Source: Azoarcus sp. Aa7 (GTDB taxonomy: Bacteria; Pseudomonadota; Gammaproteobacteria; Burkholderiales; Rhodocyclaceae). From it: DNA of 64,000 nt. A program made the position numbers and the translations under genes. The DNA lies in the NCBI RefSeq assembly GCF_014822185.1, contig NZ_QVLR01000037.1, positions 106,403 to 170,402 of the forward strand, given 5' to 3'. Shown in pieces: positions 36,316 through 45,245 of the stretch. The first letter of the stretch is position 1; every line of letters begins with the position of its first letter. Below the pieces are notes generated by a model, which did not search any database, was not told the DNA's origin, and saw only the letters and a list, made by a program, of their open reading frames with translations.

Positions 36316-37268
36316 GCGGGATTCTGGTGGTAGCGGAACACAGACGCGGCCTGCTCGCCGACATCAGCCGAGAAGCCGTGGCCGCCGCAGTGGAGGCGCG
36401 CGCAGCCATCGGCGGGCCGGTGCGCGTGGTGGTGATCGGCGACGAGCCGGCGCGCCATGTCGATGGCCTGAACCAGCCGGGGGTGGATGAAATCCTTACG
36501 GTGACGGCCGGCGGCAGCGAGTTCGATGCGATGTTGTACGAGGAGGCCGTCATGGCGGTCGCTGCCGAGATTCAGCCGACTCTGGTTCTGGTGGGGCACT
36601 CGGCCGACGGCATGGCGCTGGCGCCGGCGCTCGCTGTCGGGCTGGGTAGCGGGTTCGCGTCCGACGTGTTCGGCTTCGGCGCCGATGAGCAAGGGATCTA
36701 CGCACTGCGCAGCGGCTTCAACAACAAGGTGAACATGAGCTTGCGTTTCCCGGCCAAGCCGGTCGTAGTGCTCACGCTGCGCGGCCAGACCTGGAAGCCG
36801 TCGTCCGATACCGGTTCTGCCATGGTAAAGGCTTTCGCGGCCGTTCCGACCCCCGGGTACAGCCACCTCGAATACATCGAGCCGCCCGCTTCCGGCGTCG
36901 ACATCGGCAAGGCCGACTTCATCTTTTCGATCGGACGCGGGATTCAGGACGAGAACAACGTGCCTCGTTTTTCCGGTCTGGCCGATCGCATTGGTGCGAC
37001 GCTGGGGTGCTCGCGCCCGGTCGCAGACTCCGGGTGGTTGCCCAAGGCGCATCAGGTCGGTCTCACCGGCAAGGTCGCCGGCAACTGCAAGCTGTATATC
37101 GCGTGCGGTATTTCAGGTGCTGTGCAGCATCTGCACGGCATGAAGCATGTCGAGACGATCATTGCAGTCAATACCGACCCCCATGCGCCCATCTTCAAGG
37201 TCGCGAGCCTTGGAGTGGTAATGGATTCGCTTGCCTTCGCGGATGCCCTCGAGCGCCAGCTGCAATGA
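36312..37268 (+). CDS. etfA: electron transfer flavoprotein subunit alpha, partner of the fused EtfB
   Basis: A 318-residue ETF alpha subunit. MSGILVVAEHRRGLL opens it; the FAD-binding C-terminus shows FSIGRGIQDENNV, GCSRPVADSGWLPKAHQVG and YIACGISGAVQHLHGM. The ATG overlaps the stop codon of the fused EtfB gene (ATGA), so the subunits are made together. It differs clearly from the EtfA at 24.4 kb (for example IGRGIQ against SGGRGLG), supporting a dedicated ETF for the TMADH-like enzyme rather than a duplicate of the general one. Confidence 0.93.
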   Translation: MSGILVVAEHRRGLLADISREAVAAAVEARAAIGGPVRVVVIGDEPARHVDGLNQPGVDEILTVTAGGSEFDAMLYEEAVMAVAAEIQPTLVLVGHSADGMALAPALAVGLGSGFASDVFGFGADEQGIYALRSGFNNKVNMSLRFPAKPVVVLTLRGQTWKPSSDTGSAMVKAFAAVPTPGYSHLEYIEPPASGVDIGKADFIFSIGRGIQDENNVPRFSGLADRIGATLGCSRPVADSGWLPKAHQVGLTGKVAGNCKLYIACGISGAVQHLHGMKHVETIIAVNTDPHAPIFKVASLGVVMDSLAFADALERQLQ

Positions 37269-37318
37269 GGCCGAGACTAACGCCATCCTCAGACGACAAC
37301 CAACGGAATGAATGAAGA

Positions 37319-37729
37319 ATGCCTAGAATCGTGATTGCTTTCGACGGCTCGGATCAAGCGCGCAAGACACTCGATGCGGTCGAGTGGTTCGATCGCGGCA
37401 GCCTCTCCGTAATCCTCGTGTCCGTGGTGGACGGCCCCGCGCTGGATGCCAATGGGGACGCAGTGAGCGCGGATCCGGAAGAGATGGCGCGTGCTCAGGA
37501 GATGACGCGCCAGATCGTGGGGGACATGGCGCCCCGTGGGATCGAAGTCGAAGTGCGGATCGAGGTTGGCCAACCGGCTGAAGCCGTGATCGCGGTGGCA
37601 CGCGAGGTGAAGGCTGACCTGATCATGACCGGCTGCCGTGGACTCGGCCTGGCTCAGCGCATCGTATTCGGCTCGGTCAGCAGTGCAATCCTGGACGAGG
37701 CGCCTTGTCCCGTGCTGGTGGTGAGGTAG
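37319..37729 (+). CDS. universal stress protein UspA family
   Basis: A 136-residue single-domain Usp protein. MPRIVIAFDGSDQARKTLD opens the fold and the ATP-binding pattern G-x2-G-x9-G-S is present near the end as GCRGLGLAQRIVFGSVS, so it should bind nucleotide. It is 50 bases after etfA and likely in the same transcript. Usp genes often ride in operons for aromatic or ETF-linked catabolism, without known mechanism. It converges on the MocR gene that ends at 37739, nine bases away. Confidence 0.9.
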   Translation: MPRIVIAFDGSDQARKTLDAVEWFDRGSLSVILVSVVDGPALDANGDAVSADPEEMARAQEMTRQIVGDMAPRGIEVEVRIEVGQPAEAVIAVAREVKADLIMTGCRGLGLAQRIVFGSVSSAILDEAPCPVLVVR

Positions 37730-37738
37730 GCGGACTGC

Positions 37739-39133
37739 TCACGCAGCGGCGAGGAAATCGTACAAGCGCGGGTCGTCGCAGAAGGCTGCGTTGAATCTCA
37801 GCCACGGCGACGGGCCCGGCTCCTGGGTAAAGAGATGGCCCGGCGCGAGCATGATGCCGTTCTCGGCGGCGCGTGCGCTGAGCACTCCGGCATCCTCGAT
37901 GCGGGGATGGCGCGCCCACACGAACATTCCTGCACTGGGGGTCAGCAGCGGCTGCAGGCCGGCTTCGGCGAGCTTGTGACAGGTGTGCGCCAGCGCCTCG
38001 CCGAGGCGTTCGCGCAGGCCCTTCAGATGCTTGCGATAGCGTCCTTCGCTGAGGATTTCCAGCGTCAGGCGTTCGGTCAGTTCCGATGAAGACAGTCCGG
38101 AGGTCATCTTGATTGCAGTGAGCTCTTCCATCAACCCGTTGTCTCCGGCGACGAAGCCGACGCGTAGCGCGGGCGAAATGCTCTTCGAAAAACTGCCGAC
38201 GTAGATGACGCGATGCAACTGATCAAGGCTTGCAAGGCTGCGCCGCTGCAACGCGTCGAGCTCGCTGGAAACATCGTCCTCGACGATGATCAGATCGTGG
38301 CGGTCGGCAAGCTGTAGGACGCGGTGCGCGACGGGTAACGAATACGACGCGCCGGTGGGATTCTGCAAGCGTGGGTTGGTGAAGAAAGTACGCGGCTTGT
38401 GCGTGAGCATCAGCGCTTCGAGGCGTTCCACGTCGGGCCCCTGAGGTCCCCAGGGCACACCCATGATGCGAGCGCCACAATCCCGCAGGTGCGAGCTGAG
38501 AACGCTGTAGCCGGGGTCGTCCACCAGAACGATGTCCCCAGGCCGGACGAGGCAACGCGCCACCAGTGCCAGCGCGTGATTGGCGCCACTAGTGAGCAGG
38601 ATGGATTCCGGGGCGGCGCAGATTTCGTGTTCGCCCAGCCAGTCGCTGATGCTCCAGCGCAGCGCCTCCAGTCCTTTCGGCAAGCCGTAGCTCGCGAGGT
38701 GCTTGCTGGGTTTGGATGCAATCTGGCGAAGGTTGCGGCGGAGCGCTTCTCCGTCCAGCCAGTCTTCCGGCAGCCATCCGCAGCCGGCCTTGATGCCGGC
38801 CGATTCACCTTCCCAGATCCGTTTAACCAGCCAGCGGCCGTCAAAACGGACGTTGCGCAAGGTCTCGTCGCGCGGCGTGCCGGCTTTGGTGCCGCGCACG
38901 CTGCTGCGTACGAAGAATCCGCTGTTCTGCCGCGCTACCAATAGTCCTTCCGCGACCAGTCGGTCATAGGCTTCGACCACCGTCGAAGGGCTGACCTGGT
39001 GCTGGCGTGCGAACTGGCGAATCGAAGGCGCCTTCATGCCCTCGGCGAGCTTGCGATCGGCGATCAAACGGCGAAAACCCGCGGTGATCTGCGTCACCAG
39101 CGGTACGGCGGAGTCGTGTTCGAGCTGCAGCAT
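37739..39133 (-). CDS. MocR-type transcriptional regulator (GntR HTH + aminotransferase-like domain), regulator 2
   Basis: A 464-residue regulator, paralogous to regulator 1. The start at 39133 (MLQLEHDSAVPLVTQITAGF) is chosen by alignment with regulator 1; an open frame extends 71 codons upstream but has no family character. The GntR helix-turn-helix reads MKAPSIRQFARQHQVSPST; the PLP Lys lies in YVGSFSKSISPALRVGF. Compared with regulator 1 the ligand pocket region differs, so the effector may differ. It is divergent from the DUF1329 operon, and the 365-base gap holds two TGCR-N4-TGCA elements and a sigma54 promoter, so it may control that operon. Confidence 0.9.
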   Translation of the reverse strand: MLQLEHDSAVPLVTQITAGFRRLIADRKLAEGMKAPSIRQFARQHQVSPSTVVEAYDRLVAEGLLVARQNSGFFVRSSVRGTKAGTPRDETLRNVRFDGRWLVKRIWEGESAGIKAGCGWLPEDWLDGEALRRNLRQIASKPSKHLASYGLPKGLEALRWSISDWLGEHEICAAPESILLTSGANHALALVARCLVRPGDIVLVDDPGYSVLSSHLRDCGARIMGVPWGPQGPDVERLEALMLTHKPRTFFTNPRLQNPTGASYSLPVAHRVLQLADRHDLIIVEDDVSSELDALQRRSLASLDQLHRVIYVGSFSKSISPALRVGFVAGDNGLMEELTAIKMTSGLSSSELTERLTLEILSEGRYRKHLKGLRERLGEALAHTCHKLAEAGLQPLLTPSAGMFVWARHPRIEDAGVLSARAAENGIMLAPGHLFTQEPGPSPWLRFNAAFCDDPRLYDFLAAA

Positions 39134-39272
39134 GGCGTGGTGAAATCCTTCGAAGTTCGATGCTAATACGCAAGTCCTGTGCCGGTCCACGGGGGTGTGG
39201 TGTCCGGTCAGTGCTTTTGGCTCCATCCACAGTCGGCGCTGGCCTCGATCGACGTCTGCTGTATCGCACGAT

Positions 39273-39321
39273 GCTGCGCTAGTGCAGCGCCTTTGCCCTT
39301 GGACCGCTGCAAACGTGCAGC
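39273..39321. promoter_or_regulatory. two 16-bp direct repeats, each a dyad, in the MocR2/DUF1329 intergenic region
   Basis: GCTGCGCTAGTGCAGC at 39273-39288 and GCTGCAAACGTGCAGC at 39306-39321 differ only in the 4 central bases; starts are 33 bases apart. They may be the enhancer of the sigma54 promoter at 39386 (they lie about 91-139 bases upstream of its start site) or the operator of MocR2. A further dyad GCGCCTTTGC / GCAAAGGCGC (39287-39296, 39320-39329) overlaps them. Confidence 0.6.
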
Positions 39322-39385
39322 AAAGGCGCGTTAGGCGAGCGACCAATAAGAAACAATTATAGACAAATCAGTATTTTATCTATCG

Positions 39386-39401
39386 TGGCATTGGATTTGC
39401 T
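39386..39401 (+). promoter_or_regulatory. sigma54 (-24/-12) promoter of the DUF1329 operon
   Basis: TGGCATTGGATTTGCT carries GG and GC exactly 10 bases apart and matches both consensus halves well. The predicted start site is near 39412, giving a leader of about 87 bases to the GTG at 39499. Confidence 0.72.
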
Positions 39402-39498
39402 GAAGGGTAAGCACGAAAGCAACGACCCCAAGTAGAGGGCGAGCCGCAAGCGGACCGACAGGGGTTCCTCAAGGCACACATTCAAAGGAGGTTTCAAG

Positions 39499-40887
39499 GT
39501 GAGGAAATTGACTCTAACGCTGTCCACGACTCTCGCCGTGACGGCGAGTTCGCTGGTTTGGGCGGGCGCAACGGAATCGGAAGCCGCAAAACTGGGCGGC
39601 GAGCTGACGCCCGTCGGCGCCACGAAGGAGGCCAACAAGGACGGTTTGATTCCGGTCTGGTCGGGCGCCACCGCCAAGCCTCAGGGAGAGTGGAAGGTCG
39701 GCAAGAATCGCGGCGATGTCTGGAAACACAAGGACGAAAAATCAACGCAGACGATCAATGCGGCCAACGCTGACCAGTACGCCGACAAGCTGAGTCCTGG
39801 CCAGCTGGCGATGCTCAAGCAGCTCAAGGGCTACGAGATGCGCGTCTTCCCGTCGCATCGTGAATGTTCCTACCCGGATTTCGTGCTCAGCAATACGAAG
39901 AGCGGGGCAACGCGCTCGAAGATCGCCGCGGATGGGTGGTCGCTGGAAGATGCGGCGCTGCCGGGGGTGCCGTTCCCTGTACCCAAGAGCGGCGTTGAGG
40001 TGGTCTGGAACTACCTGATGAGGTATCAGGGCGTCGGAATCGTGTGGGATAACGCGCTCGCGACCGTGTCCCCGCGCGCGGGGACCACCGAAGGGGTTTC
40101 GACGCGGTACAACCAGGCGACCTATTTCCCGTGGGCCAAGAAGGGCACGACGTCGCCGAAGGACGTGAACTACCTCCAGCAGGGGTTCTACTACGCGTTC
40201 CAGGAGCCGGTCGCGCTCGCCGGTCAGGCGCTGGTGCAAAGCTATTTCATGAACAAGGACGCGGAGTCCTTCTATTACTTCACCGGTCAGCGCCGAGTGC
40301 GTCGCCTGCCCAACTATGCCTATGACACACCCATCATCGGCTTCGAGAACCAGTTCCCGAACGACTCGATCTTCCTCTTCTACGGCAACCCTGACCGTTT
40401 CGACTGGAAGCTGGTCGGCAAGAAGGAGATGTACGTCCAGTACAACAACTTCAAGAGTCTAGACCCGAACGTGAAACAGCAGGGGCTGGAGCAGCCGTAC
40501 ATCGACAACGATGCGCGCCGTTACGAGCTGCACCGCGTATGGGTCGTCGAAGCGACGGTGAAGCAGGGCGTGCGGCACAGTTCGCCGAAGAAGGTGTTCT
40601 ATTTCGATGAGGACACTTGGCTGATGGTGGCCGGCGAGGACTACGACAGCAAGAACCAGTTGTGGCGGCACAAGGAGTCGAGCGTGTATCCGGTGTGGGA
40701 GTTGGGCGCTTGCACCAATACCGCAATGTACTTCCTGCACGACTTCGCCAGCGGTCGTTACGTGACCGATTCGAACATCACCAACGGTGGGAAGGATCTC
40801 CGCTTCTACGCCGATCCGGGCGATCTGCCCTACTTCAAGGACAGTTTCTATACCGCGGAAAACCTCCGCGCGGTCAGCGATCGCTGA
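39499..40887 (+). CDS. DUF1329 family secreted protein
   Basis: A 462-residue protein with a signal peptide (RKLTLTLSTTLAVTASSLVWAGA, cleaved near AGA). Members are predicted periplasmic LolB-like lipid or hydrophobe carriers. Family features visible are GGELTPVGATKEANKDGLIPVW near the start and the Tyr/Trp-rich strands such as VWVVEATVKQGVRHSSPKK. The start is GTG behind AAAGGAGG. It is always found, as here, with a DUF1302 protein and an MMPL-type transporter. A role in moving hydrophobic substrate across the periplasm is inferred from that association. Confidence 0.9.
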   Translation: MRKLTLTLSTTLAVTASSLVWAGATESEAAKLGGELTPVGATKEANKDGLIPVWSGATAKPQGEWKVGKNRGDVWKHKDEKSTQTINAANADQYADKLSPGQLAMLKQLKGYEMRVFPSHRECSYPDFVLSNTKSGATRSKIAADGWSLEDAALPGVPFPVPKSGVEVVWNYLMRYQGVGIVWDNALATVSPRAGTTEGVSTRYNQATYFPWAKKGTTSPKDVNYLQQGFYYAFQEPVALAGQALVQSYFMNKDAESFYYFTGQRRVRRLPNYAYDTPIIGFENQFPNDSIFLFYGNPDRFDWKLVGKKEMYVQYNNFKSLDPNVKQQGLEQPYIDNDARRYELHRVWVVEATVKQGVRHSSPKKVFYFDEDTWLMVAGEDYDSKNQLWRHKESSVYPVWELGACTNTAMYFLHDFASGRYVTDSNITNGGKDLRFYADPGDLPYFKDSFYTAENLRAVSDR

Positions 40888-40980
40888 ACGGGCGGGGTTC
40901 CATCCGGCGCGAAATGTACCGCACCGGATGGATGACGCACGCCTAAAGGTGTGGGATGGGTTTGACGAGGGAGACAGAAT

Positions 40981-42780
40981 ATGAAATTTCAACGCAAGAC
41001 GTGCAGTGTGCTGGTGAGTGCCGCGATGGCGCTGTTGGCGGCCGGAACCCAATCGGCGCATGCCTTCCGCTTTGAGGCGGGGGATATTCAGGGGTCGCTG
41101 GATTCCACTTTTACGACCGGTATGGGGGTCCGGGCGCAGGATCCGTCCTGCTCGCTCGTGGGGGATCCGACCTCGTCGTGTGGCGGGCGCGCGAATACCG
41201 CGCAGTGGTCGGCCGGCGATAACGGGAACCTCAATTACAAAAAAGGGGATTTCTTCACCGCCTATCTGAAGGGGACTCACGAGCTGCTGCTGAAGATGCC
41301 CGACGGCTGGAAATTCATGGCGCGCGGCACCTGGATGCACGATTTCAAGGCCGACGACACCGACCGTACCGAGTTGTCGAACTCGGCGAAGCGCCAGATC
41401 GTTGACAACGCACGGCTCCTAGATTTGTGGGTGAGCAAGGAGTTCAGTGTTGGCGGTCAGGATGCTCGCGTTCGCTTGGGTAATCAGGTCATCAACTGGG
41501 GTGAAAGCATGTTCGCCATCGGCGGCATCAATGCCACCAATGCGCTCGACTTTCAGCGCCTGCTGGTGCCGGGCACCCAGTTGAAGGAAGCGGTGTTGCC
41601 GGCCCCCATGCTGAGCATTGCTTCGTCACTCGGAAAAGGCCTCAACTTTGAGGCGTACTACCAATTCCGTTGGAACAAGACGCTTTATGCGCCTGTGGGC
41701 GGTTACTGGTCGGTGGCTGACTACTATGGCGAGGGCCGAGAGTCCGTCTCTTTCAACGGGGCAAACTTCAACGTCACTGGACGCGATCAGGCCTCCCTGC
41801 TCGGACGGCGCAGCTACACGTCCGCGCAGGGGGATGCCGCCATTACCGCCAATGGTGATTTCCCCGCCACAGTGGGGCGCGACATCAAACCGGGCAATGG
41901 CGGGCAGTATGGTGTTTCGATGCATTGGAAACCCGATGGCACGTCGCTGGACCTCGGGGCGTATTACCTCCAATACCACGACAAGACCCCCGTTCTCAAC
42001 CTGGTCAATGGCAGTACCTATCGCTGGGAATTTCTTGAGGAGCGGGAGCTTTACGGTTTGAGTGCCAACTTCCCGCTGGGAAATTGGGCGCTCGGCTGGG
42101 AATTGTCGTATCGCCCTAACGACGCAGTTTCCCTTTCCGCCTGCTACAACGCCGGTGGCGTTCTGGATGCGAACACGAATCTGGCGGCCGTCGGGAATTG
42201 TCCCCAGTACAAGGACAACGAGAAGTATCAGATGCACCTCACCGGGATGCTGCAACTCACGCCCGGCGACCACGGGACCGTTCTCGACCTTTTCGGAGCG
42301 GATACCGGCTTCGTCTCCATCGAGGGTGTCGTCGCCCAATATCCCGGCGTAAAAGCGAACAAGCGCGTGCGCCGCAACATCGATGGCGTACTGGTCGATC
42401 AGGTGCCTGCCGCCGGCTACTTCATTTTCCTCGACCGCAGCAATCCTGACGCGCCGATCGCCAGGGGCGGCGGCACGGAAACCTCCTGGGGTTACATCGT
42501 GGATGCGAACCTGAACTATGACGGTTCGGTTATTCCGGGCTGGCAGGTGATCCCCGGGGTGACCTTCGTGCATGCGGTAAAGGGTGATACGCCGAACTTC
42601 ACAGTGCCTTACCTGGAAGATGCCAAGGCGGCCAATTTTTACGTCCTTTTTACGCAGAACGCCGGGCAATGGCAGGCGGGCCTGAACTTCGCCACCTATT
42701 TCGGCGGTAAGAGCGATCCGGCACGCCAGTATTACAAGGACCGTGACTTCTTCGGTGCCTTCCTTTCTCGCAACTTCTGA
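40981..42780 (+). CDS. DUF1302 family outer-membrane protein
   Basis: A 599-residue protein with a signal peptide (KTCSVLVSAAMALLAAGTQSAHA) and a mature part rich in alternating aromatic and polar residues, ending in ...AFLSRNF with the C-terminal Phe of barrel proteins. FEAGDIQGSLDSTFTTGMGVR at the mature start and VRLGNQVINWGESMFAIGGIN are family hallmarks. It probably forms the outer-membrane component that works with the DUF1329 protein and the MMPL exporter or importer downstream. Ninety-three bases separate it from the DUF1329 gene. Confidence 0.9.
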   Translation: MKFQRKTCSVLVSAAMALLAAGTQSAHAFRFEAGDIQGSLDSTFTTGMGVRAQDPSCSLVGDPTSSCGGRANTAQWSAGDNGNLNYKKGDFFTAYLKGTHELLLKMPDGWKFMARGTWMHDFKADDTDRTELSNSAKRQIVDNARLLDLWVSKEFSVGGQDARVRLGNQVINWGESMFAIGGINATNALDFQRLLVPGTQLKEAVLPAPMLSIASSLGKGLNFEAYYQFRWNKTLYAPVGGYWSVADYYGEGRESVSFNGANFNVTGRDQASLLGRRSYTSAQGDAAITANGDFPATVGRDIKPGNGGQYGVSMHWKPDGTSLDLGAYYLQYHDKTPVLNLVNGSTYRWEFLEERELYGLSANFPLGNWALGWELSYRPNDAVSLSACYNAGGVLDANTNLAAVGNCPQYKDNEKYQMHLTGMLQLTPGDHGTVLDLFGADTGFVSIEGVVAQYPGVKANKRVRRNIDGVLVDQVPAAGYFIFLDRSNPDAPIARGGGTETSWGYIVDANLNYDGSVIPGWQVIPGVTFVHAVKGDTPNFTVPYLEDAKAANFYVLFTQNAGQWQAGLNFATYFGGKSDPARQYYKDRDFFGAFLSRNF

Positions 42781-42874
42781 GTAAGTGATCGCCTCCCCGC
42801 GGAGGCCCGGCAAGTCCGGGTTTCCGTGGAGGATGGCTGCCGGCAGGACGGCAATTTAAGCAGGGGACAGGATC

Positions 42875-45232
42875 GTGGGTGGTTTTGTGAAGTGGCTCGA
42901 AAGCGTCGTTTTCAGGCAGCGGGTGCTGGTGCTCTCCGTTCTGGCTGTGATCACGGCCGTCATGGCGTGGTTTGGCCTGCAGTTGCGGATGGAGGCGGGC
43001 TTCGAGAAGCAGATGCCCGTAGGCCATGAATACGTGAAGACCTTCACGGAATATCGTGACCAACTGTTCGGCGCGAATCGCCTGACCGTCGTGGTCAAGG
43101 CCAAGAACGGCAATATCTGGAATCCGGAGGCTCTGGCCCGCCTGTACGAGGTAACCCAGGCAGTGATTTTCCTGCCGGGCGTCGATCGCATGGGCGTGCA
43201 GTCACTGTGGACGCCGAACAGCTTCGTCAATGAAATCACGGAAGAAGGTTTCCGCGCGCAGCCGGTGATTCCGGGAACCGTTACCGTGGAAGCCCTGAAT
43301 GGCGAAATCATCGATGCGGTGCGACGCGCGACCGCGCAGGGCGGTTATATCGGCACCCTCGTGTCGCGCGACCAGACCAGCGCGATGATCACCGCCGAGA
43401 TCGGCGAAGTGGACGCCGACGGCAATCGTCTCGATTACGTGACTTACAACCGGCTCCTCGAGGAAAAGATCCGCGCGCCGTTCGAGGACGCGGACTTCGA
43501 AGTCCAGATTATCGGATTCGCCAAACAGATCGGCGACATCGCAGACGGCGCTGCAGCAGTGCTGGAATTCTGCATTGTCGCGCTCCTGCTGACCACGGTT
43601 GCCGTGTATTGGTACTGCCACTCGCTCCGACTGACGATCCTGCCGGTTGCCTGCTCGATTGCGTCGCTGATCTGGCAGTTCGGCACCCTGAAATTGCTGG
43701 GCTATGGCCTCGATCCGCTGGCTGTGCTGGTGCCTTTCCTTGTCTTCGCCATCGGCGTATCTCACGGCGTCCAGCAGATCAATTTCATCGTGCGCGAGAT
43801 CGCGCACGGCAAAAGCACGCTGGACGCTGCCCGGGCCAGCTTCACTGGCCTGTTGGTCCCCGGCACGCTCGCGCTGGTTACTGCCTTTGTATCGTTCATC
43901 ACGCTGCTTCTCATCCCGATTCCGATGGTCAAGGAATTGGCGATCATTTCGTCGATCGGTGTCGCCTACAAGATCGTTACCAATCTCGTAATGCTGCCCG
44001 TGGCAGCGTCGTTCCTCAATTTCAGCCGCGAGTATGCCGACAAGGCAATGCTCAAGCGCGAGCGGCGTTCGCAGTGGCTGCGCGGATTGGCGCGTGTCGC
44101 GCGGCCGCGCAATGCGGTGATGGTGGCGACGCTGACGGCTGCGCTCTTCGCCGTATCCGTCTGGCAGAGCCATGATCGCGTGGTGGGCTCGGTTCTGCCC
44201 GGGGCGCCCGAACTGCGGCCCGAGTCTCGTTTCAACCGCGATGCGGTATCGATCGCCGAATCCTACGACATGGGCCTCGACTGGCTAACAGTGGTGTTCG
44301 AGGCTCCAGCCAATTCCTGTGAAGACGTTGCTGCCGGCAAGTACCAGGACGACTTCGTCGCCGCGGTCGAGAACGTGCCGGGAGTGCAGGCCGTCAAGAG
44401 CTTTGCCCGGGAACTGCGCACCTATAACCAGGGCTACAACGAAGGCAATCCCAAGATGGCGGTGGTTCCCATCGACGGCGGCAACTACGCAGCCCTGGCG
44501 ACCGAAATTGCGCGCAATCGCGGGTACGTCAACACCGACTGCAGCATGACCGCCGTGCATCTGTACCTCACCGATCACAAGGCCACCACGATCCACAGCG
44601 TGATCGAAGCGGTGAAAACGTTCCGCGAGGCCAATGTGATCGAAGGCGTCAATGTCCGTCTTGCGTCGGGTAATGCCGGTGTGCTCGCCGCGATCAATGA
44701 CGAGGTGGAGCGCAGTGAGCTGCCGATGATGCTGTACGTGTACGCCGCAATTGCCGTGCTGGTGCTGCTGGCGTATCGCGACCTGCGCGCGGTAGTCGCG
44801 TGCTGCCTGCCGCTGACGGTTGCGACCTTCATCGGCTACTGGTTCATGAAGGAATTCGAAATCGGTCTGACCGTGGCGACGCTTCCCGTGATGGTGCTGG
44901 CCGTCGGAATCGGCGTCGATTACGCCTTCTACATCTACAACCGCTTGCAGATGCACCTTGCCAATGGTCACGACATCGCTCGGGCGCTCGAGTTTTCGAT
45001 CCTGGAAGTGGGGATGGCAACGATCTTCACGGCCATCACGCTGGCAATCGGCGTCGCCACCTGGGCCTTTTCGGAACTCAAATTCCAGGCCGACATGGGC
45101 AAGTTGCTGGCCTTCATGTTCATGGTGAACCTGGTGATGGCTATGACTGCCCTGCCAGCGTTCGCTGTGGTCCTCGAACGTGTGTTCCCGCGTCGCTCGC
45201 CGGTGCGTGTGCCCGGGATCCTTCAGCACTGA
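42875..45232 (+). CDS. RND/MMPL family transporter
   Basis: A 785-residue inner-membrane protein with two similar halves, each having one helix, a large periplasmic loop and five clustered helices (first cluster about residues 225-380, second about 610-760). The GVSHGVQQINFIVREI region corresponds to the proton-relay helix area, and the second half repeats it as GIGVDYAFYIYNRLQ. This is the MMPL/HpnN-like branch used for hydrophobic compounds rather than the drug-efflux branch, which is about 1030 residues. The start is GTG. The gene sits in the fixed order DUF1329-DUF1302-MMPL-YCF48. Confidence 0.9.
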   Translation: MGGFVKWLESVVFRQRVLVLSVLAVITAVMAWFGLQLRMEAGFEKQMPVGHEYVKTFTEYRDQLFGANRLTVVVKAKNGNIWNPEALARLYEVTQAVIFLPGVDRMGVQSLWTPNSFVNEITEEGFRAQPVIPGTVTVEALNGEIIDAVRRATAQGGYIGTLVSRDQTSAMITAEIGEVDADGNRLDYVTYNRLLEEKIRAPFEDADFEVQIIGFAKQIGDIADGAAAVLEFCIVALLLTTVAVYWYCHSLRLTILPVACSIASLIWQFGTLKLLGYGLDPLAVLVPFLVFAIGVSHGVQQINFIVREIAHGKSTLDAARASFTGLLVPGTLALVTAFVSFITLLLIPIPMVKELAIISSIGVAYKIVTNLVMLPVAASFLNFSREYADKAMLKRERRSQWLRGLARVARPRNAVMVATLTAALFAVSVWQSHDRVVGSVLPGAPELRPESRFNRDAVSIAESYDMGLDWLTVVFEAPANSCEDVAAGKYQDDFVAAVENVPGVQAVKSFARELRTYNQGYNEGNPKMAVVPIDGGNYAALATEIARNRGYVNTDCSMTAVHLYLTDHKATTIHSVIEAVKTFREANVIEGVNVRLASGNAGVLAAINDEVERSELPMMLYVYAAIAVLVLLAYRDLRAVVACCLPLTVATFIGYWFMKEFEIGLTVATLPVMVLAVGIGVDYAFYIYNRLQMHLANGHDIARALEFSILEVGMATIFTAITLAIGVATWAFSELKFQADMGKLLAFMFMVNLVMAMTALPAFAVVLERVFPRRSPVRVPGILQH

Positions 45233-45245
45233 GGCGGAGTTTGTC

